DNA from: Pseudolabrys sp. FHR47 | Lineage (GTDB): Bacteria > Pseudomonadota > Alphaproteobacteria > Rhizobiales > Xanthobacteraceae | DNA length: 64,000 nucleotides | NCBI RefSeq assembly: GCF_005153485.1 | Contig: NZ_CP039740.1 | Coordinates: 2,731,001-2,795,000 of the forward strand | Reading direction: 5' to 3' | In this document: in pieces, positions 9,336-19,220 of the stretch | How the letters are laid out: the number at the start of each line of letters is the position of its first letter | Numbering within the stretch: position 1 is the stretch's first letter | Notes under the pieces: model-generated | The model's database searches: none | Told to the model about the DNA's origin: nothing | Seen by the model: only the letters and a program-made list of their open reading frames with translations | Position numbers and translations under genes: made by a program

Positions 9336-10766
9336 ATGGAATTGACGGGCTTACCTAACAGGACCGCTTCGCTCGCGCCAGCCGCCGGCCGCCGCATCCG
9401 GCAGGGCATCGGCCTTCTCACCGCTGCCGCGGTGGCGCTGGCCGGTATCGGATCGGCTGGGTCGCCGGCGACCGCTCAACAACGCGGCGGGGGCGGCCCG
9501 ACCGTCATTCGCGACGCCGAAATCGAGAACCTGCTGCGAGACTATGCCGCGCCGATCCTGCGCGCCGCCGGTCTCACACAACAGAATGTCCGCGTCGTCG
9601 TCCTCAACGATCGCACCTTCAACGCCTTCGTGATGGACGGCCGCCACATCTTCATCAATGCCGGCGCGCTGTTCGACGCCAAGACGCCGAACGAGATCAT
9701 CGGCGTCTTCGCCCACGAGACCGGCCATCTCGCCGGCGGTCACCTGCTCAAATTGCGCGAGCAACTGGCGCGCGCCCAGACGGCGTCGATCATTGCGCTG
9801 CTGCTTGGTGCAGGCGCGGCGGTCGCCGGTGGCGGCAATGCCGGCGCGGCGGCGATCATGGCGCCCCAATCGGCCATCCAGCGCTCGTTCCTTGCTTATG
9901 TACGCACGCAGGAAGACCAGGCCGATCATGCCGGCGTCAAGTTTCTCAATGCCTCGCATCAGTCGGCGCGGGGCATGATCGAATTGTTCAAGCGGCTGTC
10001 GAACGACGCGCTGTTCAACTCGCGCTATGTCGATCCCTATCTGCAGAGCCACCCGATGCCGCAGGAACGCGTCGCGGCGCTGGAGGCGGTCGCCAGACAG
10101 AGCCCCTATTTCGACGTCAAGGACCCACCGGCGCTGCAGGCCCGTCACGACATGATGCGCGCCAAGCTATCGGGCTTCCTCGATCGGCCGGATACGGTGG
10201 CGCGGCGCTATCCCATGAGCGACCAGAGCATGCCCGCGCGTTACGCGCGCGCCATCGCCGCCTATCGCCATGCCGATTTGCGCAACGCGCTCGTCCAGAT
10301 CGACGGCCTCATCCAGGCCCAGCCCGGCAATGCCTATTTCCAGGAGCTCAAAGGCCAGGCCCTGCTCGAAGCCGGCCGCGGCACCGAGGCCGTGGCGCCG
10401 CTGCGCCGCGCGGTACAACTGTCGAACAATGCCCCCCTCATCCAGGTGATGCTGGCGCAAGCGCTTATCGGCTCGAACAACCCCGCCAGCGCCGAGGAAG
10501 CGGTCGGCCTTCTGAATTCCGCACTGGCGCGCGAGCCAACCATCCCCGAGGCCTACGACCAGCTTGCCATGGCCTATGGCCGCAAGGGCGACCTCGGCCG
10601 CGCCGATCTTGCCGCGGCGCAAGCTGCCCTTAACCGGGGCGATTTAAAAACGGCCCGGCAGATCGCCGCCCGCGCCAAGGGGCGTCTGCCGGTCGGCTCG
10701 CCCCCATGGGTGCGCGCCAACGACATCACGAACGACAAGCCGCAATCCCGCGATGCCCGCAATTGA
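9336..10766 (+). CDS. M48-family metalloprotease with TPR repeats (BepA/LoiP type)
   Basis: The product has 476 residues. An exported N-terminus (hydrophobic about 25-48) is followed by the zinc site H-E-T-G-H at 127-131 and the third ligand Glu at about 193 (RTQEDQADH). TPR-like helices fill the C-terminal 200 residues. BepA-type proteins work in the periplasm on outer-membrane protein quality control. DsbA-like protein is encoded 21 bp downstream, which fits a joint role in envelope protein folding. Confidence 0.9.
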   Translation: MELTGLPNRTASLAPAAGRRIRQGIGLLTAAAVALAGIGSAGSPATAQQRGGGGPTVIRDAEIENLLRDYAAPILRAAGLTQQNVRVVVLNDRTFNAFVMDGRHIFINAGALFDAKTPNEIIGVFAHETGHLAGGHLLKLREQLARAQTASIIALLLGAGAAVAGGGNAGAAAIMAPQSAIQRSFLAYVRTQEDQADHAGVKFLNASHQSARGMIELFKRLSNDALFNSRYVDPYLQSHPMPQERVAALEAVARQSPYFDVKDPPALQARHDMMRAKLSGFLDRPDTVARRYPMSDQSMPARYARAIAAYRHADLRNALVQIDGLIQAQPGNAYFQELKGQALLEAGRGTEAVAPLRRAVQLSNNAPLIQVMLAQALIGSNNPASAEEAVGLLNSALAREPTIPEAYDQLAMAYGRKGDLGRADLAAAQAALNRGDLKTARQIAARAKGRLPVGSPPWVRANDITNDKPQSRDARN

Positions 10767-10787
10767 ACCTCGACAAGGACCGACCCG

Positions 10788-11552
10788 ATGAAAACCGCAA
10801 GCCGCATCCTCGCTGTATGTGCGGGCCTGTTCGCGCTGGCGCTGGCCCAGCCGGCGAGCGCCGCTGAATTCTCGGGCGCGCAGCGCGACGAGATCGGCAA
10901 GATCGTGCGCGAATATCTGCTCGCCAATCCTGAAGTTCTTCAGGAGGCCATGGCCGAACTCGAGAAGCGCTCGCAGGCGGCTGAGGCCGAGAAGCACAAG
11001 GCCGCGGTAAAGCAAAATGCCGAGGCCATTTTCTCGTCCAAGCGGCAAGTCACGCTCGGCAATCCCAAGGGCGACGTCACGCTCGTCGAGTTCTTCGATT
11101 ACAACTGCGGCTACTGCAAACGCGCCATGGAAGACATGATGGCGCTGCTTAAGGATCCGAACCTGAAGATCGTACTCAAGGAATTCCCGGTGCTCGGGCC
11201 TGGCTCGGTCGAGGCGGCGCAGGTCGCGGTCGCGGTGCGCATGCAGGACCCAACCGGCAAAAAGTATCTCGCCTTCCATCAGAAGCTGCTCGGCGGCCGC
11301 GGTCAGGCCGACAAGGCACACGCCATGACGGCGGCCAAAGAAGTCGGCCTCGACATGGCGCGGCTGGAAAAAGACATGGCGAGCACCGAGGTCCGGGAGA
11401 CGTTGCAGGAGAGCTTCAAACTCGCCGAAGCGCTCGGCATGAACGGCACGCCGAGCTACGTCATCGGCAACGATGTCGTCATCGGCGCCGTCGGCCTCGA
11501 AGCGCTGAAGGAAAAGGTCAATAACGCGCGTTGCGGCAAGGCTACTTGCTGA
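10788..11552 (+). CDS. DsbA-family thiol:disulfide oxidoreductase
   Basis: The product has 254 residues. A signal peptide ends near ASAA (about residue 26). A helical segment precedes a thioredoxin fold with the redox motif C-G-Y-C at 107-110 and the cis-proline loop NGTPSYVIG near 225. The protein ends in CGKATC, giving two extra cysteines. It belongs to the Com1/BdbD-like group with an N-terminal helical extension. It is in an operon with the upstream M48 protease and ends in a strong terminator. Confidence 0.88.
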   Translation: MKTASRILAVCAGLFALALAQPASAAEFSGAQRDEIGKIVREYLLANPEVLQEAMAELEKRSQAAEAEKHKAAVKQNAEAIFSSKRQVTLGNPKGDVTLVEFFDYNCGYCKRAMEDMMALLKDPNLKIVLKEFPVLGPGSVEAAQVAVAVRMQDPTGKKYLAFHQKLLGGRGQADKAHAMTAAKEVGLDMARLEKDMASTEVRETLQESFKLAEALGMNGTPSYVIGNDVVIGAVGLEALKEKVNNARCGKATC

Positions 11553-11599
11553 TTGATGACCTGATTGCTGCGCCGCGCTGCGGCATTCTGCTTATCCAC

Positions 11600-11632
11600 A
11601 AAGCCGCCGGGCCGCTGGTCCGGCGGCTTTTT
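11600..11632 (+). terminator. Rho-independent terminator after the DsbA-like gene
   Basis: An 11-bp perfect stem AAAGCCGCCGG / CCGGCGGCTTT (11600-11610 and 11620-11630) is followed directly by Ts. Confidence 0.85.
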
Positions 11633-11682
11633 ACGTTTAGAATGCGCGGGAACCCGAAACGCCGGAACGGGTTGTCGCGCGC

Positions 11683-12819
11683 ATGTATACGATCGGACTG
11701 GAAGAGGAATTCTTCGTCTTCGATGCGTCGACGCGCCGCGCGGTGCGCCGCCTCGACAAGCGCTTTCTCGTGCGTGTGAGGCAGACGCTCGGCAATTCCG
11801 TCGCCACCGAGATGCTGCAGTCGCAGATCGAAACCGTGACGCCGGTGTGCGAGACCATGGGCGAGGCCCGTGCGCATCTGGCGCGGATGCGGGAGGCGCT
11901 GGGAGAAGCCGCGCGCGAACGCGGCCTTGGCATCGCCGCCATGGGCACGTTTCCGCTCGCCTTTTGGCCGGAGATGACGCCGACGCGCAAGGAGCGCTAC
12001 GGCGCCATCATGGACGACCTGCAGATGATCGGCCTGCGCAACATGATGTGCGGCCTCCATGTCCATGTCGCGGTGCCGGACCTAGACACGCGCATCAATC
12101 TCATGATGCGGGTGACACCTTATCTGCCCCTGTTGCTCGCGCTGTCGACCTCCTCGCCGTTCTGGCAGGGCCACCTCACCGGCCTCACCGGTTATCGGCT
12201 CGCGGCCTACGACGAATTGCCGCGCACCGGCTTGCCCGAGCTGTTCCGTACCAATCAGGACTACGACGAATATGTCGCGGCGCTGGTCGGCGCCGGCATT
12301 ATCCCGGATGCGAGCTACATCTGGTGGGCGATCCGGCCGTCGGTCGCGAACCCGACGCTCGAACTGCGCATCGCCGACAGCTGCACGCGGCTCGACGATG
12401 CCATCGCCATCGCCGCGCTGTTCCGCTGCCTGGTGCGCGCGCTCGATCGCGACCGTAACGTGAATGCCGGCTTCGACCGCGTCGGCCGCGCCATCACCGC
12501 CGAGAACAAATGGCATGCGCAACGTCACGGCATCGCGGCGACTTTCGTCGAGCCATTCTCGCGCCAGCCCATCACCGCCGGCCAGTGGCTGGAGCAGATC
12601 CGTGCCTTCATCGCACCGGATATCGAGACCTTCGGCTGCGCCGCTGAGATCGCCCATCTCGGTCACATCATCGCCCAAGGCTCGAGCGGCGACCGACAGA
12701 TCGCTTTGTTCAAGGCAGCCACCGCGGCCGGCCGGCCGCGCGTTGCCGCCCTTCGCGAGGTCGTCGACTGGGCCGCCGCGGAGACGCTGGCAACGGGACA
12801 ACTCGCCTCGGCCGCCTGA
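11683..12819 (+). CDS. Carboxylate-amine ligase, GCS2/YbdK family
   Basis: The product has 378 residues, the normal size for the family. It opens YTIGLEEEFFVFD, the glutamate-rich metal/substrate motif of the glutamate-cysteine ligase fold. It continues with MMCGLHVHVAVPD and TLELRIADSC, both family signatures. YbdK-type enzymes have weak gamma-glutamylcysteine ligase activity in vitro, and their true role is unsettled. The gene sits between a terminator and aroQ, interrupting an otherwise conserved run. Confidence 0.88.
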   Translation: MYTIGLEEEFFVFDASTRRAVRRLDKRFLVRVRQTLGNSVATEMLQSQIETVTPVCETMGEARAHLARMREALGEAARERGLGIAAMGTFPLAFWPEMTPTRKERYGAIMDDLQMIGLRNMMCGLHVHVAVPDLDTRINLMMRVTPYLPLLLALSTSSPFWQGHLTGLTGYRLAAYDELPRTGLPELFRTNQDYDEYVAALVGAGIIPDASYIWWAIRPSVANPTLELRIADSCTRLDDAIAIAALFRCLVRALDRDRNVNAGFDRVGRAITAENKWHAQRHGIAATFVEPFSRQPITAGQWLEQIRAFIAPDIETFGCAAEIAHLGHIIAQGSSGDRQIALFKAATAAGRPRVAALREVVDWAAAETLATGQLASAA

Positions 12820-12968
12820 TTTCTCTTTATTTTTCTGATATTTACATCATCCCCGGCGAGATGGGCGGCGCTCTTCCCCTCGCCGCTTCGGCCACCTATA
12901 AAGCGTGCCAGCCGGTCCGCGCCCGCAATGCGAGGCAGCGCCGCAGCCGAACTGCCGGAAATCCGTAA

Positions 12969-13421
12969 ATGGCCCAGACGATCTACGTCCTCAACGGACC
13001 CAACCTGAACATGCTCGGCGTCCGCGAGCCGGCCAAATACGGCTCGGCCACGCTCAAGGATGTGGAGAGCCTGTGCGCCGACACCTGCAAGCGCTTCGGG
13101 CTCGACATGGTGTTCAGGCAATCGAACATCGAAGGCGAACTGGTGACCATCATCCAGGAAGCCCGCATCAACAAGGCGTCCGGCATCGTCATCAATCCGG
13201 CGGCCTATACGCACACCTCGGTCGCCATCCTTGACGCCCTGACCCTCACCGAGCTGCCGGTGATTGAAATCCACATCACCAACGTCCATCAGCGCGAAAG
13301 CTTCCGGCACCACTCCTATGTGTCGAAAGTAGCGCGCGGCGTGCTTGCCGGCTTCGGCGTCCAGGGCTACGCGCTGGGGATCGAAGGCCTTGCCGGCATG
13401 ATCGGCGCTAAAGAACGTTAA
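12969..13421 (+). CDS. aroQ: 3-dehydroquinate dehydratase, type II
   Basis: The product has 150 residues. It catalyses step three of the shikimate pathway (3-dehydroquinate to 3-dehydroshikimate). [18 protein letters not shown] holds the flexible lid with its arginine and catalytic tyrosine. [23 protein letters not shown] and [15 protein letters not shown] are the remaining conserved blocks, including the active-site histidine. accB follows 67 bp downstream, the usual order in this group. Confidence 0.97.
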   Translation: MAQTIYVLNGPNLNMLGVREPAKYGSATLKDVESLCADTCKRFGLDMVFRQSNIEGELVTIIQEARINKASGIVINPAAYTHTSVAILDALTLTELPVIEIHITNVHQRESFRHHSYVSKVARGVLAGFGVQGYALGIEGLAGMIGAKER

Positions 13422-13488
13422 GAACTCTTACGCTATGCGCATCTGCCGGCCCCGGGCCGGACAGAAGCCACAACCCGGAACCGCTTGA

Positions 13489-13956
13489 ATGGCAAAACCG
13501 CCGAAATCGCCTCTGGTCGACCGCGAGCTCATTCAGGAGCTGTCGAAGCTGCTCGACGAGACGGGCCTTACCGAAATCGAGATCGAGCAGGACGGCCAGC
13601 GCATCCGCGTCGCCCGCGGCGGCGTTGCTGTGTCGGCCGCCCCGGCGCCGCGCGCCGCGCCGGCCGCCGTGCCGCAGCCGATCACCGAATCCGTCTCCAA
13701 GCCGATCGATCCGGCCAAGCATCCGGGCGTGGTCAATTCCCCGATGGTCGGCACCGCTTACTCGGCGCCGGAGCCAGGCGCGCGCCCCTATATCGAGGTT
13801 GGCGCCAAGGTGAAGTCCGGCGAAACGCTGCTCATCATCGAAGCGATGAAGACTATGAACCAGATCCCCGCGCCGCGCGCCGGCACGGTGACGCAGATCC
13901 TGTTCGAGGACGGTCAGCCTGTCGAGTTCGGCGAGCCGCTGGTGATTATCGAGTGA
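13489..13956 (+). CDS. accB: Biotin carboxyl carrier protein of acetyl-CoA carboxylase
   Basis: The product has 155 residues. The C-terminal biotinyl domain carries EAMKTMN with the biotinylated lysine at K121; the usual sequence is AMKMMN, so Thr replaces the first Met after Lys. An Ala/Pro-rich linker (about 45-75) separates it from the N-terminal part. It is co-transcribed with accC (27 bp apart) and transfers CO2 from AccC to the carboxyltransferase for malonyl-CoA synthesis. Confidence 0.97.
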   Translation: MAKPPKSPLVDRELIQELSKLLDETGLTEIEIEQDGQRIRVARGGVAVSAAPAPRAAPAAVPQPITESVSKPIDPAKHPGVVNSPMVGTAYSAPEPGARPYIEVGAKVKSGETLLIIEAMKTMNQIPAPRAGTVTQILFEDGQPVEFGEPLVIIE

Positions 13957-13983
13957 CGCCTCTCACGCCGCCGGGCAATCCCC

Positions 13984-15354
13984 ATGTTCGATAAAATCCT
14001 TATTGCCAATCGCGGCGAGATCGCGCTGCGCGTGCTGCGCGCCTGCAAGGAGCTCGGCATCAAGACAGTCGCGGTGCATTCCACCGCCGACGCCGATGCC
14101 ATGCATGTACGTTTCGCCGACGAAAGCGTCTGCATCGGCCCGCCTGCGGCCAAAGACTCCTACCTCAACATCCCGGCCATCCTCGCCGCTTGTGAGATCA
14201 CCGGCGCCGATGCCGTGCATCCCGGTTACGGCTTCCTGTCGGAGAATGCGCGCTTTGCGGAAATCCTCGCCGAACACGGCCTGCATTTCATCGGCCCGAA
14301 GGCCGAGCACATCCGCACCATGGGCGACAAGATCGAGGCCAAGCGCACCGCCAAGCGCCTCGGCATTCCGGTCGTGCCCGGCTCGGATGGCGGCGTCACC
14401 GACGATAACGAAGCCGCCCGCGTCGCCAACGAAATCGGCTTTCCGGTCCTGATCAAGGCGGCGGCTGGCGGCGGCGGCAAGGGCATGCGCGTTGCCCGCT
14501 CGGCCGAGGAACTGTCGAGCGCCCTGTCCACCGCGCGCTCGGAAGCCAAGGCCAATTTCGGCAGCGACGCCGTCTATATCGAGAAATATCTCGGCAAGCC
14601 GCGCCACATCGAAATCCAGGTGCTCGGTGACGGCAAGGGCAACGCCATCCACCTCGGCGAACGCGACTGCTCGCTGCAGCGCCGCCACCAGAAGGTGCTC
14701 GAGGAAAGCCCCTCGCCCGCGCTCAATGTCGCGGCGCGCGACAAGATCGGCGAGATCGTCGCGAAAGCGATGCGCGAAATCCAGTATCTCGGCGTCGGCA
14801 CCGTCGAATTCCTGTACGAGAACGGCGAGTTCTATTTCATCGAAATGAACACGCGCATCCAGGTCGAGCACCCGGTGACCGAAATGATCACCGGCATCGA
14901 CCTGATCTTCGAACAGATCCGGGTCGCCGCGGGCGCCGAACTGACGCTCAAGCAGAAAGACGTCAACTTCTTCGGTCACGCTATCGAGTGCCGCATCAAT
15001 GCGGAAAACCCGGTGTCATTCCGGCCCTCGCCCGGCAAGATCCTGCATTACCATCCGCCCGGCGGCCTCGGCGTGCGTATCGACAGCGCCGTGTACCAGG
15101 GCTACACGATCCCGCCCTATTACGACTCGCTGGTCGGCAAGCTCATCGTCCATGGCAAGACCCGCACCGAGGCTTTGATGCGGCTCAAGCGAGCGCTCGA
15201 CGAAGTCGTTGTCGACGGCATTGAGACGACGCTGCCGCTGTTCCGGGCGCTGGTGCGCGAAACCGACATTATCAACGGCGACTATCACATCCACTGGCTG
15301 GAGCAGTTCCTGGCCCAGGGTGGCATGGAGGAAAGCCAGCCGCTGTCCTCGTGA
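13984..15354 (+). CDS. accC: Biotin carboxylase subunit of acetyl-CoA carboxylase
   Basis: The product has 456 residues, full length. It has the opening [16 protein letters not shown], the glycine-rich ATP-grasp loop [12 protein letters not shown] near 160, and the [14 protein letters not shown] catalytic block near 288-301. It carboxylates biotin on AccB with ATP and bicarbonate. It lies in an operon with accB, downstream of aroQ. After it the usual gene aat is displaced by a two-component cassette. Confidence 0.97.
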   Translation: MFDKILIANRGEIALRVLRACKELGIKTVAVHSTADADAMHVRFADESVCIGPPAAKDSYLNIPAILAACEITGADAVHPGYGFLSENARFAEILAEHGLHFIGPKAEHIRTMGDKIEAKRTAKRLGIPVVPGSDGGVTDDNEAARVANEIGFPVLIKAAAGGGGKGMRVARSAEELSSALSTARSEAKANFGSDAVYIEKYLGKPRHIEIQVLGDGKGNAIHLGERDCSLQRRHQKVLEESPSPALNVAARDKIGEIVAKAMREIQYLGVGTVEFLYENGEFYFIEMNTRIQVEHPVTEMITGIDLIFEQIRVAAGAELTLKQKDVNFFGHAIECRINAENPVSFRPSPGKILHYHPPGGLGVRIDSAVYQGYTIPPYYDSLVGKLIVHGKTRTEALMRLKRALDEVVVDGIETTLPLFRALVRETDIINGDYHIHWLEQFLAQGGMEESQPLSS

Positions 15355-15601
15355 CAGCGGACCAGCGTATTCCCGCGATCGTCCTGGCACGGCGCGCGAA
15401 GGCACGTCTGCCCGGCCCGGCGTCACCACGGCGCCAAATGGAACCAATGCCGGTCCCGCGAGTTCCCAACTGGCGCCCGAAACCCGGGCCACTTCGACAG
15501 CTTTATTTGACGGGGCTATTCTGTGATTTATTGCAGAAACGGCGACAGGACGGTCCTCAGATAAGGATTGCTCCACCTTGGGCCCATGGAGATTTGACTA
15601 A

Positions 15602-17116
15602 TTGAAGTTGGCCCTGCCCCGCTGGCGGTTTCTCAACCTGCAAACGCTCCTGCTTGGCGCCGGCTTTCTGCTACTGGTCGGCATCGGCGCAGCCACGATC
15701 TATCTGGTCGAGCGGGCTGCCAGCGACAGCCGAGAACTCGCCGTTACGTTGAGCATCGAGGACAAGCTTTCCGACATTCTGCTCACCGTGCGCCGCGCCG
15801 AGAGCAGTCAGCGCGGCTACCTCTTGACCAACGACAGCACCTATCTCGAGGACTTCCGTGGCGCCGAGCCGGAGGCGCAGGAGACCATCGCCGAATTGCG
15901 CGGGCTTTCGGAAGCCAGCGCCACCCGCGCGTCGACCCTTGACCGCGTGGCCACTCTGGTCGACGGCAAATTCCGCGAAATGCGCCGCATCGTCGAGCTC
16001 AATGAGGCCGGCCAGCGCGACGAGGCCCTGGCGCAGGTGCGGGAGGGCGAAGGCCGCCGCATCATGGTCAAGTTGCGCGATGTCATCGAGGAGGCCGTGG
16101 AGGCCGAGGGCGAACTCGCCACCGTCCGCGCCGAGACCTCACGCCGCACCAATACCCGGCTGCTGATCGTGACGCTCGTAGGAACGGCGTTGATCATCGG
16201 CATCGGCGCCATCTCGATCATGCTGGTCCAGCGCAATTATCGTCGCGCCGAGATCGCCCGCCAGGAACTCGCCGGCACCAACGCCAATCTGGAGCGCATC
16301 GTCGAATATCGTACCGCCGACCTGACCGAGGCCAACGAGGAGATCCAGCGCTTCGCCTATATTGTCAGCCACGATCTGCGCTCGCCGCTGGTCAACGTCA
16401 TGGGTTTTACCTCCGAGCTGGAGGCCCTGCGGCAGGACATCTTCGCAGAATTGGAAAGACTCCGGGCCGAGGTGGCTGCCCTCAAAAACGAAGCTGACAC
16501 TGCAATAGAAGAAGACCGCTCCGCGCAGCTCGGCCGCGACTTCGACGAGGCCGTCGGCTTCATCAAAACCTCGATCGCCAATATGGACCGGTTGATCAAC
16601 GCGGTGCTCCGGCTGTCCCGGGAGGGCCGCCGCCAGTTCAATCCGGAAACGGTCGACATGAATGCTCTGATCGGCGGGATTATCGAAACCGTTAGTCACC
16701 GGGCTTCGGAACTTCAGGCCACCTTACGCGTTGATGCGTTGCCGCCAGTTGAAACCGACTTGCTCGCGGCGCAACAGATTTTTGGGAATCTCATTGATAA
16801 TGCTCTCAAATATGGCCGCCATGACGAAAAGCTGCAAATCGACATTCGTGGCCGCCTGACCGCCACACATGCGATATACGACGTTCAGGACAATGGCCGG
16901 GGTATCGACCCGGCCGATTTTCAGCGAGTATTTGAATTGTTTCGGCGCGCCGGCAAGCAGGACAGGCCGGGCGAAGGCATCGGCCTTGCGCACGTCCGCG
17001 CCCTGGTCAGGCGGATGGGGGGAACGATGGGTTTGAACTCGGAACCCGGCAAGGGAAGCACTTTTACCGTAACGCTGCCGCGGCGCTGGACCGGGGACAA
17101 GAGGAGCGCTGTATGA
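15602..17116 (+). CDS. Sensor histidine kinase with CHASE3 domain
   Basis: The product has 504 residues from TTG 15602, with GGAG ten bases upstream. One membrane helix near 15-35, a CHASE3 sensor (about 40-180, with RRAESSQRGYLLTND) and a second helix near 185-205 are followed by a coiled region. The H-box YIVSHDLRSPLVNV has the phosphoacceptor at about H257. N (NLIDNALKYG), G1 (DNGRGID) and G2 (GEGIGLAHV) boxes form the ATPase. An acidic insert (about 280-305) separates the H-box from the rest of the dimerisation domain. It overlaps the next gene by four bases, so the two are coupled. Confidence 0.88.
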   Translation: MKLALPRWRFLNLQTLLLGAGFLLLVGIGAATIYLVERAASDSRELAVTLSIEDKLSDILLTVRRAESSQRGYLLTNDSTYLEDFRGAEPEAQETIAELRGLSEASATRASTLDRVATLVDGKFREMRRIVELNEAGQRDEALAQVREGEGRRIMVKLRDVIEEAVEAEGELATVRAETSRRTNTRLLIVTLVGTALIIGIGAISIMLVQRNYRRAEIARQELAGTNANLERIVEYRTADLTEANEEIQRFAYIVSHDLRSPLVNVMGFTSELEALRQDIFAELERLRAEVAALKNEADTAIEEDRSAQLGRDFDEAVGFIKTSIANMDRLINAVLRLSREGRRQFNPETVDMNALIGGIIETVSHRASELQATLRVDALPPVETDLLAAQQIFGNLIDNALKYGRHDEKLQIDIRGRLTATHAIYDVQDNGRGIDPADFQRVFELFRRAGKQDRPGEGIGLAHVRALVRRMGGTMGLNSEPGKGSTFTVTLPRRWTGDKRSAV

Positions 17117-17565
17117 ACAGCCGGACTTCGGAACGCCCGGTTGAGATCGTGATGATCGAGGACGATGACGGCCATGCGCGCCTGATCGAGAAGAACATCC
17201 GCCGCGCCGGCGTCAACAATCCGATCACGCCGTTCAAGAACGGCACCGATGGCATCAACTACCTGTTCGGCGCCGATGGCTCCGGGCTGACCAGCAAGGG
17301 CAAGCCCCTGCTCGTCCTGCTCGACCTCAACCTGCCCGACATGACCGGCGTCGAAATCCTCGGCCGCATCAAGTCGAACGAGCACATGAAGCGCGTGCCA
17401 GTCGTGGTGCTGACGACAACCGACGACGCCCTCGAGATTCAGCGCTGCTACGATCTCGGCTGCAACGTCTACATTACCAAGCCGGTCAACTACGAGAATT
17501 TCGCCAACGCCATTCGGCAGCTTGGGCTGTTCTTCTCGGTCATCCAGGTGCCCTCGCCCGAGTAA
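17113..17565 (+). CDS. Response regulator, receiver domain only (Rcp1-like)
   Basis: The product has 150 residues and consists of a single receiver domain. The acidic pocket is IEDDDGHARL near 17-20, the phosphoacceptor Asp is in LLDLNLPDMTG near 74, and the switch Thr and Lys are in LTTTDD and ITKPVN. The insertion after strand 2 and the VIQVP ending match the Rcp1 type that pairs with CHASE3 or phytochrome-like kinases. ATGA overlap with the kinase supports a cognate pair. Confidence 0.9.
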   Translation: MNSRTSERPVEIVMIEDDDGHARLIEKNIRRAGVNNPITPFKNGTDGINYLFGADGSGLTSKGKPLLVLLDLNLPDMTGVEILGRIKSNEHMKRVPVVVLTTTDDALEIQRCYDLGCNVYITKPVNYENFANAIRQLGLFFSVIQVPSPE

Positions 17566-17571
17566 GCGCCC

Positions 17572-18681
17572 ATGCCCCGCAAAGTTCTCTATATCGACGA
17601 CGATCAAGGCCTGTGTACGCTGGTCAAGCGCAGCCTGGGCCGCGACGGCATTGAGGTCGTGACCGCCGGCGACGGCGAAGCCGGCCTCGCGCTGCTCGCC
17701 GAACATCCCGATTTCGACGTGATCGCGGTCGATCTGTACATGCCTGGCCTGTCCGGCGTCGAGTTGACCGAGCGCATCAACGCCGTGCCCAATCATCCGC
17801 CGGTCATCGTGGTGACGGGCGCACAGGACTCGCGCATGGCGGTCGCGGTGCTCAAGGCCGGCGCCTTCGACTACGTCGTCAAGGACGTCCAGGGCGAGTT
17901 CATCTTCCTGCTCAAGGCCGCCTTCCATGCCGCTGTCGACGCCATGCGCATGCGCCGCGCCAAGGAAGCTGCCGAGGCCGAAGTCCGCGCCGCGCGCGAC
18001 CGCTTCGAGGCGCTGGCGGCCGAACGCGCGCTCATGATGCGAGAGGTCAACCACCGCGTCGGCAACAGTCTGCAACTCATCGCATCGCTGCTGACCATCC
18101 AGTCCAACGCGGCCAGCAATGACGAAGTCAAGGAAGCCCTGAGTGACGCCACCGGCCGCGTCATGGCGGTGGCGCAAGTTCACCGCCGCCTTTACACCTC
18201 GGACGACGTGCAGACGGTTGCCATCGACCTTTACCTCGAAGCCCTGGTCGAGGATCTGCGCCGTTCCGCCGAAGGCGGCGCGCTGGCGCAGTTGTCGCTC
18301 CACGCCGACCCGATCGCAGTAACGCCCGATCACGCCGTGGCCATCGGCATGATCGTCAACGAGCTCGTCACCAACGCGTTGAAGTACGCCTATCCCGGCG
18401 GCAAGGGTGCAATCCGCGTCGCGCTAACCAGCGACGACGCCAACCATGGCATCCTCATCGTCGAGGACGACGGCGTCGGCATCGCGCCGAAAGGCGGACC
18501 TAAGTCAACCGGGTTAGGGCAGCGCATTGTGCGGGCGATGGCGGAGAAAATCCGCGCCCAGATCGAACAGGACCGCAGCCATCGCGGCACCCGCCTCATC
18601 GTCACCTTCGAACTCTGCGCCCCTGTTCCTGGCGCAGCGCCAAAGGCTGCACCGGCGGCCGCGCCAAAGCCCGCGGCCTGA
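17572..18681 (+). CDS. Hybrid: N-terminal receiver plus HisKA_2-type histidine kinase
   Basis: The product has 369 residues. Residues 1-120 are a receiver (YIDDDQGLCTLV, VDLYMPGLSG, VKDV). A helical linker of about 35 residues leads to the H-box MMREVNHRVGNSLQLIASLL, typical of HisKA_2 kinases, followed by an ATPase with IVNELVTNALKYAYPGG. It ends with an Ala/Pro tail. The gene starts six bases after the Rcp1-like regulator, so it is in the same operon. A soluble receiver-kinase suggests a phosphorelay from the CHASE3 kinase. Confidence 0.85.
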   Translation: MPRKVLYIDDDQGLCTLVKRSLGRDGIEVVTAGDGEAGLALLAEHPDFDVIAVDLYMPGLSGVELTERINAVPNHPPVIVVTGAQDSRMAVAVLKAGAFDYVVKDVQGEFIFLLKAAFHAAVDAMRMRRAKEAAEAEVRAARDRFEALAAERALMMREVNHRVGNSLQLIASLLTIQSNAASNDEVKEALSDATGRVMAVAQVHRRLYTSDDVQTVAIDLYLEALVEDLRRSAEGGALAQLSLHADPIAVTPDHAVAIGMIVNELVTNALKYAYPGGKGAIRVALTSDDANHGILIVEDDGVGIAPKGGPKSTGLGQRIVRAMAEKIRAQIEQDRSHRGTRLIVTFELCAPVPGAAPKAAPAAAPKPAA

Positions 18682-18691
18682 TCCGGGACGC

Positions 18692-19075
18692 TCAGTGCGA
18701 CGGCTCGGTCAGTCGCGCCAGCAAGGCGCAGACTTCGGCGGGACTGTAGGGCTTTGGCAGGAACAGCGAGCGCGTGACCATGCCGTCAAGTCCGAAGGCC
18801 GCATAGCGCCCCGACGCATAGACAATTGGCAGGTCGGGCCGCATGGCGCGGGCGCGGATCGCCAGTTCCCGGCCATCGACATCGCCGGGAAGATTGATGT
18901 CCGTGAGCAGGACCGCGATCTCGGGCTCGCTCTCGAGCCAGCCGAGCGCCTGTTCGCCTGTGCTCGCCTCGTGAACGACGAAGCCGTAGTCACGCAATTC
19001 GTCGGCGACAATGGCACTGATCAGGACGTCGTCCTCCACCAGCAGCACTTTGATCGGTTGCGGTCCGCGGCCCAT
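18692..19075 (-). CDS. Response regulator, receiver domain only
   Basis: The product has 127 residues and has no output domain. The pocket is VEDDVLISAIVADEL, the phosphoacceptor Asp lies in LLTDINLPGDVDG, and LPKPYSPAEV closes the fold. It is of the type often paired with HWE/HisKA_2 kinases in Rhizobiales. It is convergent with the kinase genes (ten bases from the previous stop), so it may be a further partner with its own promoter. Confidence 0.88.
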   Translation of the reverse strand: MGRGPQPIKVLLVEDDVLISAIVADELRDYGFVVHEASTGEQALGWLESEPEIAVLLTDINLPGDVDGRELAIRARAMRPDLPIVYASGRYAAFGLDGMVTRSLFLPKPYSPAEVCALLARLTEPSH

Positions 19076-19220
19076 GACGTCCTCGGCTTGCCATCGGTTT
19101 CAGGTTGCACGGCAACGCCGAGCCACAACCAAGTGTTCAAGGCTGACTAAAATTTGAGGCAATGATGGTAAGTAATCTCCTAATATCGCAAAACCTCATG
19201 TTCCGGTTTAAGATGAAGTG

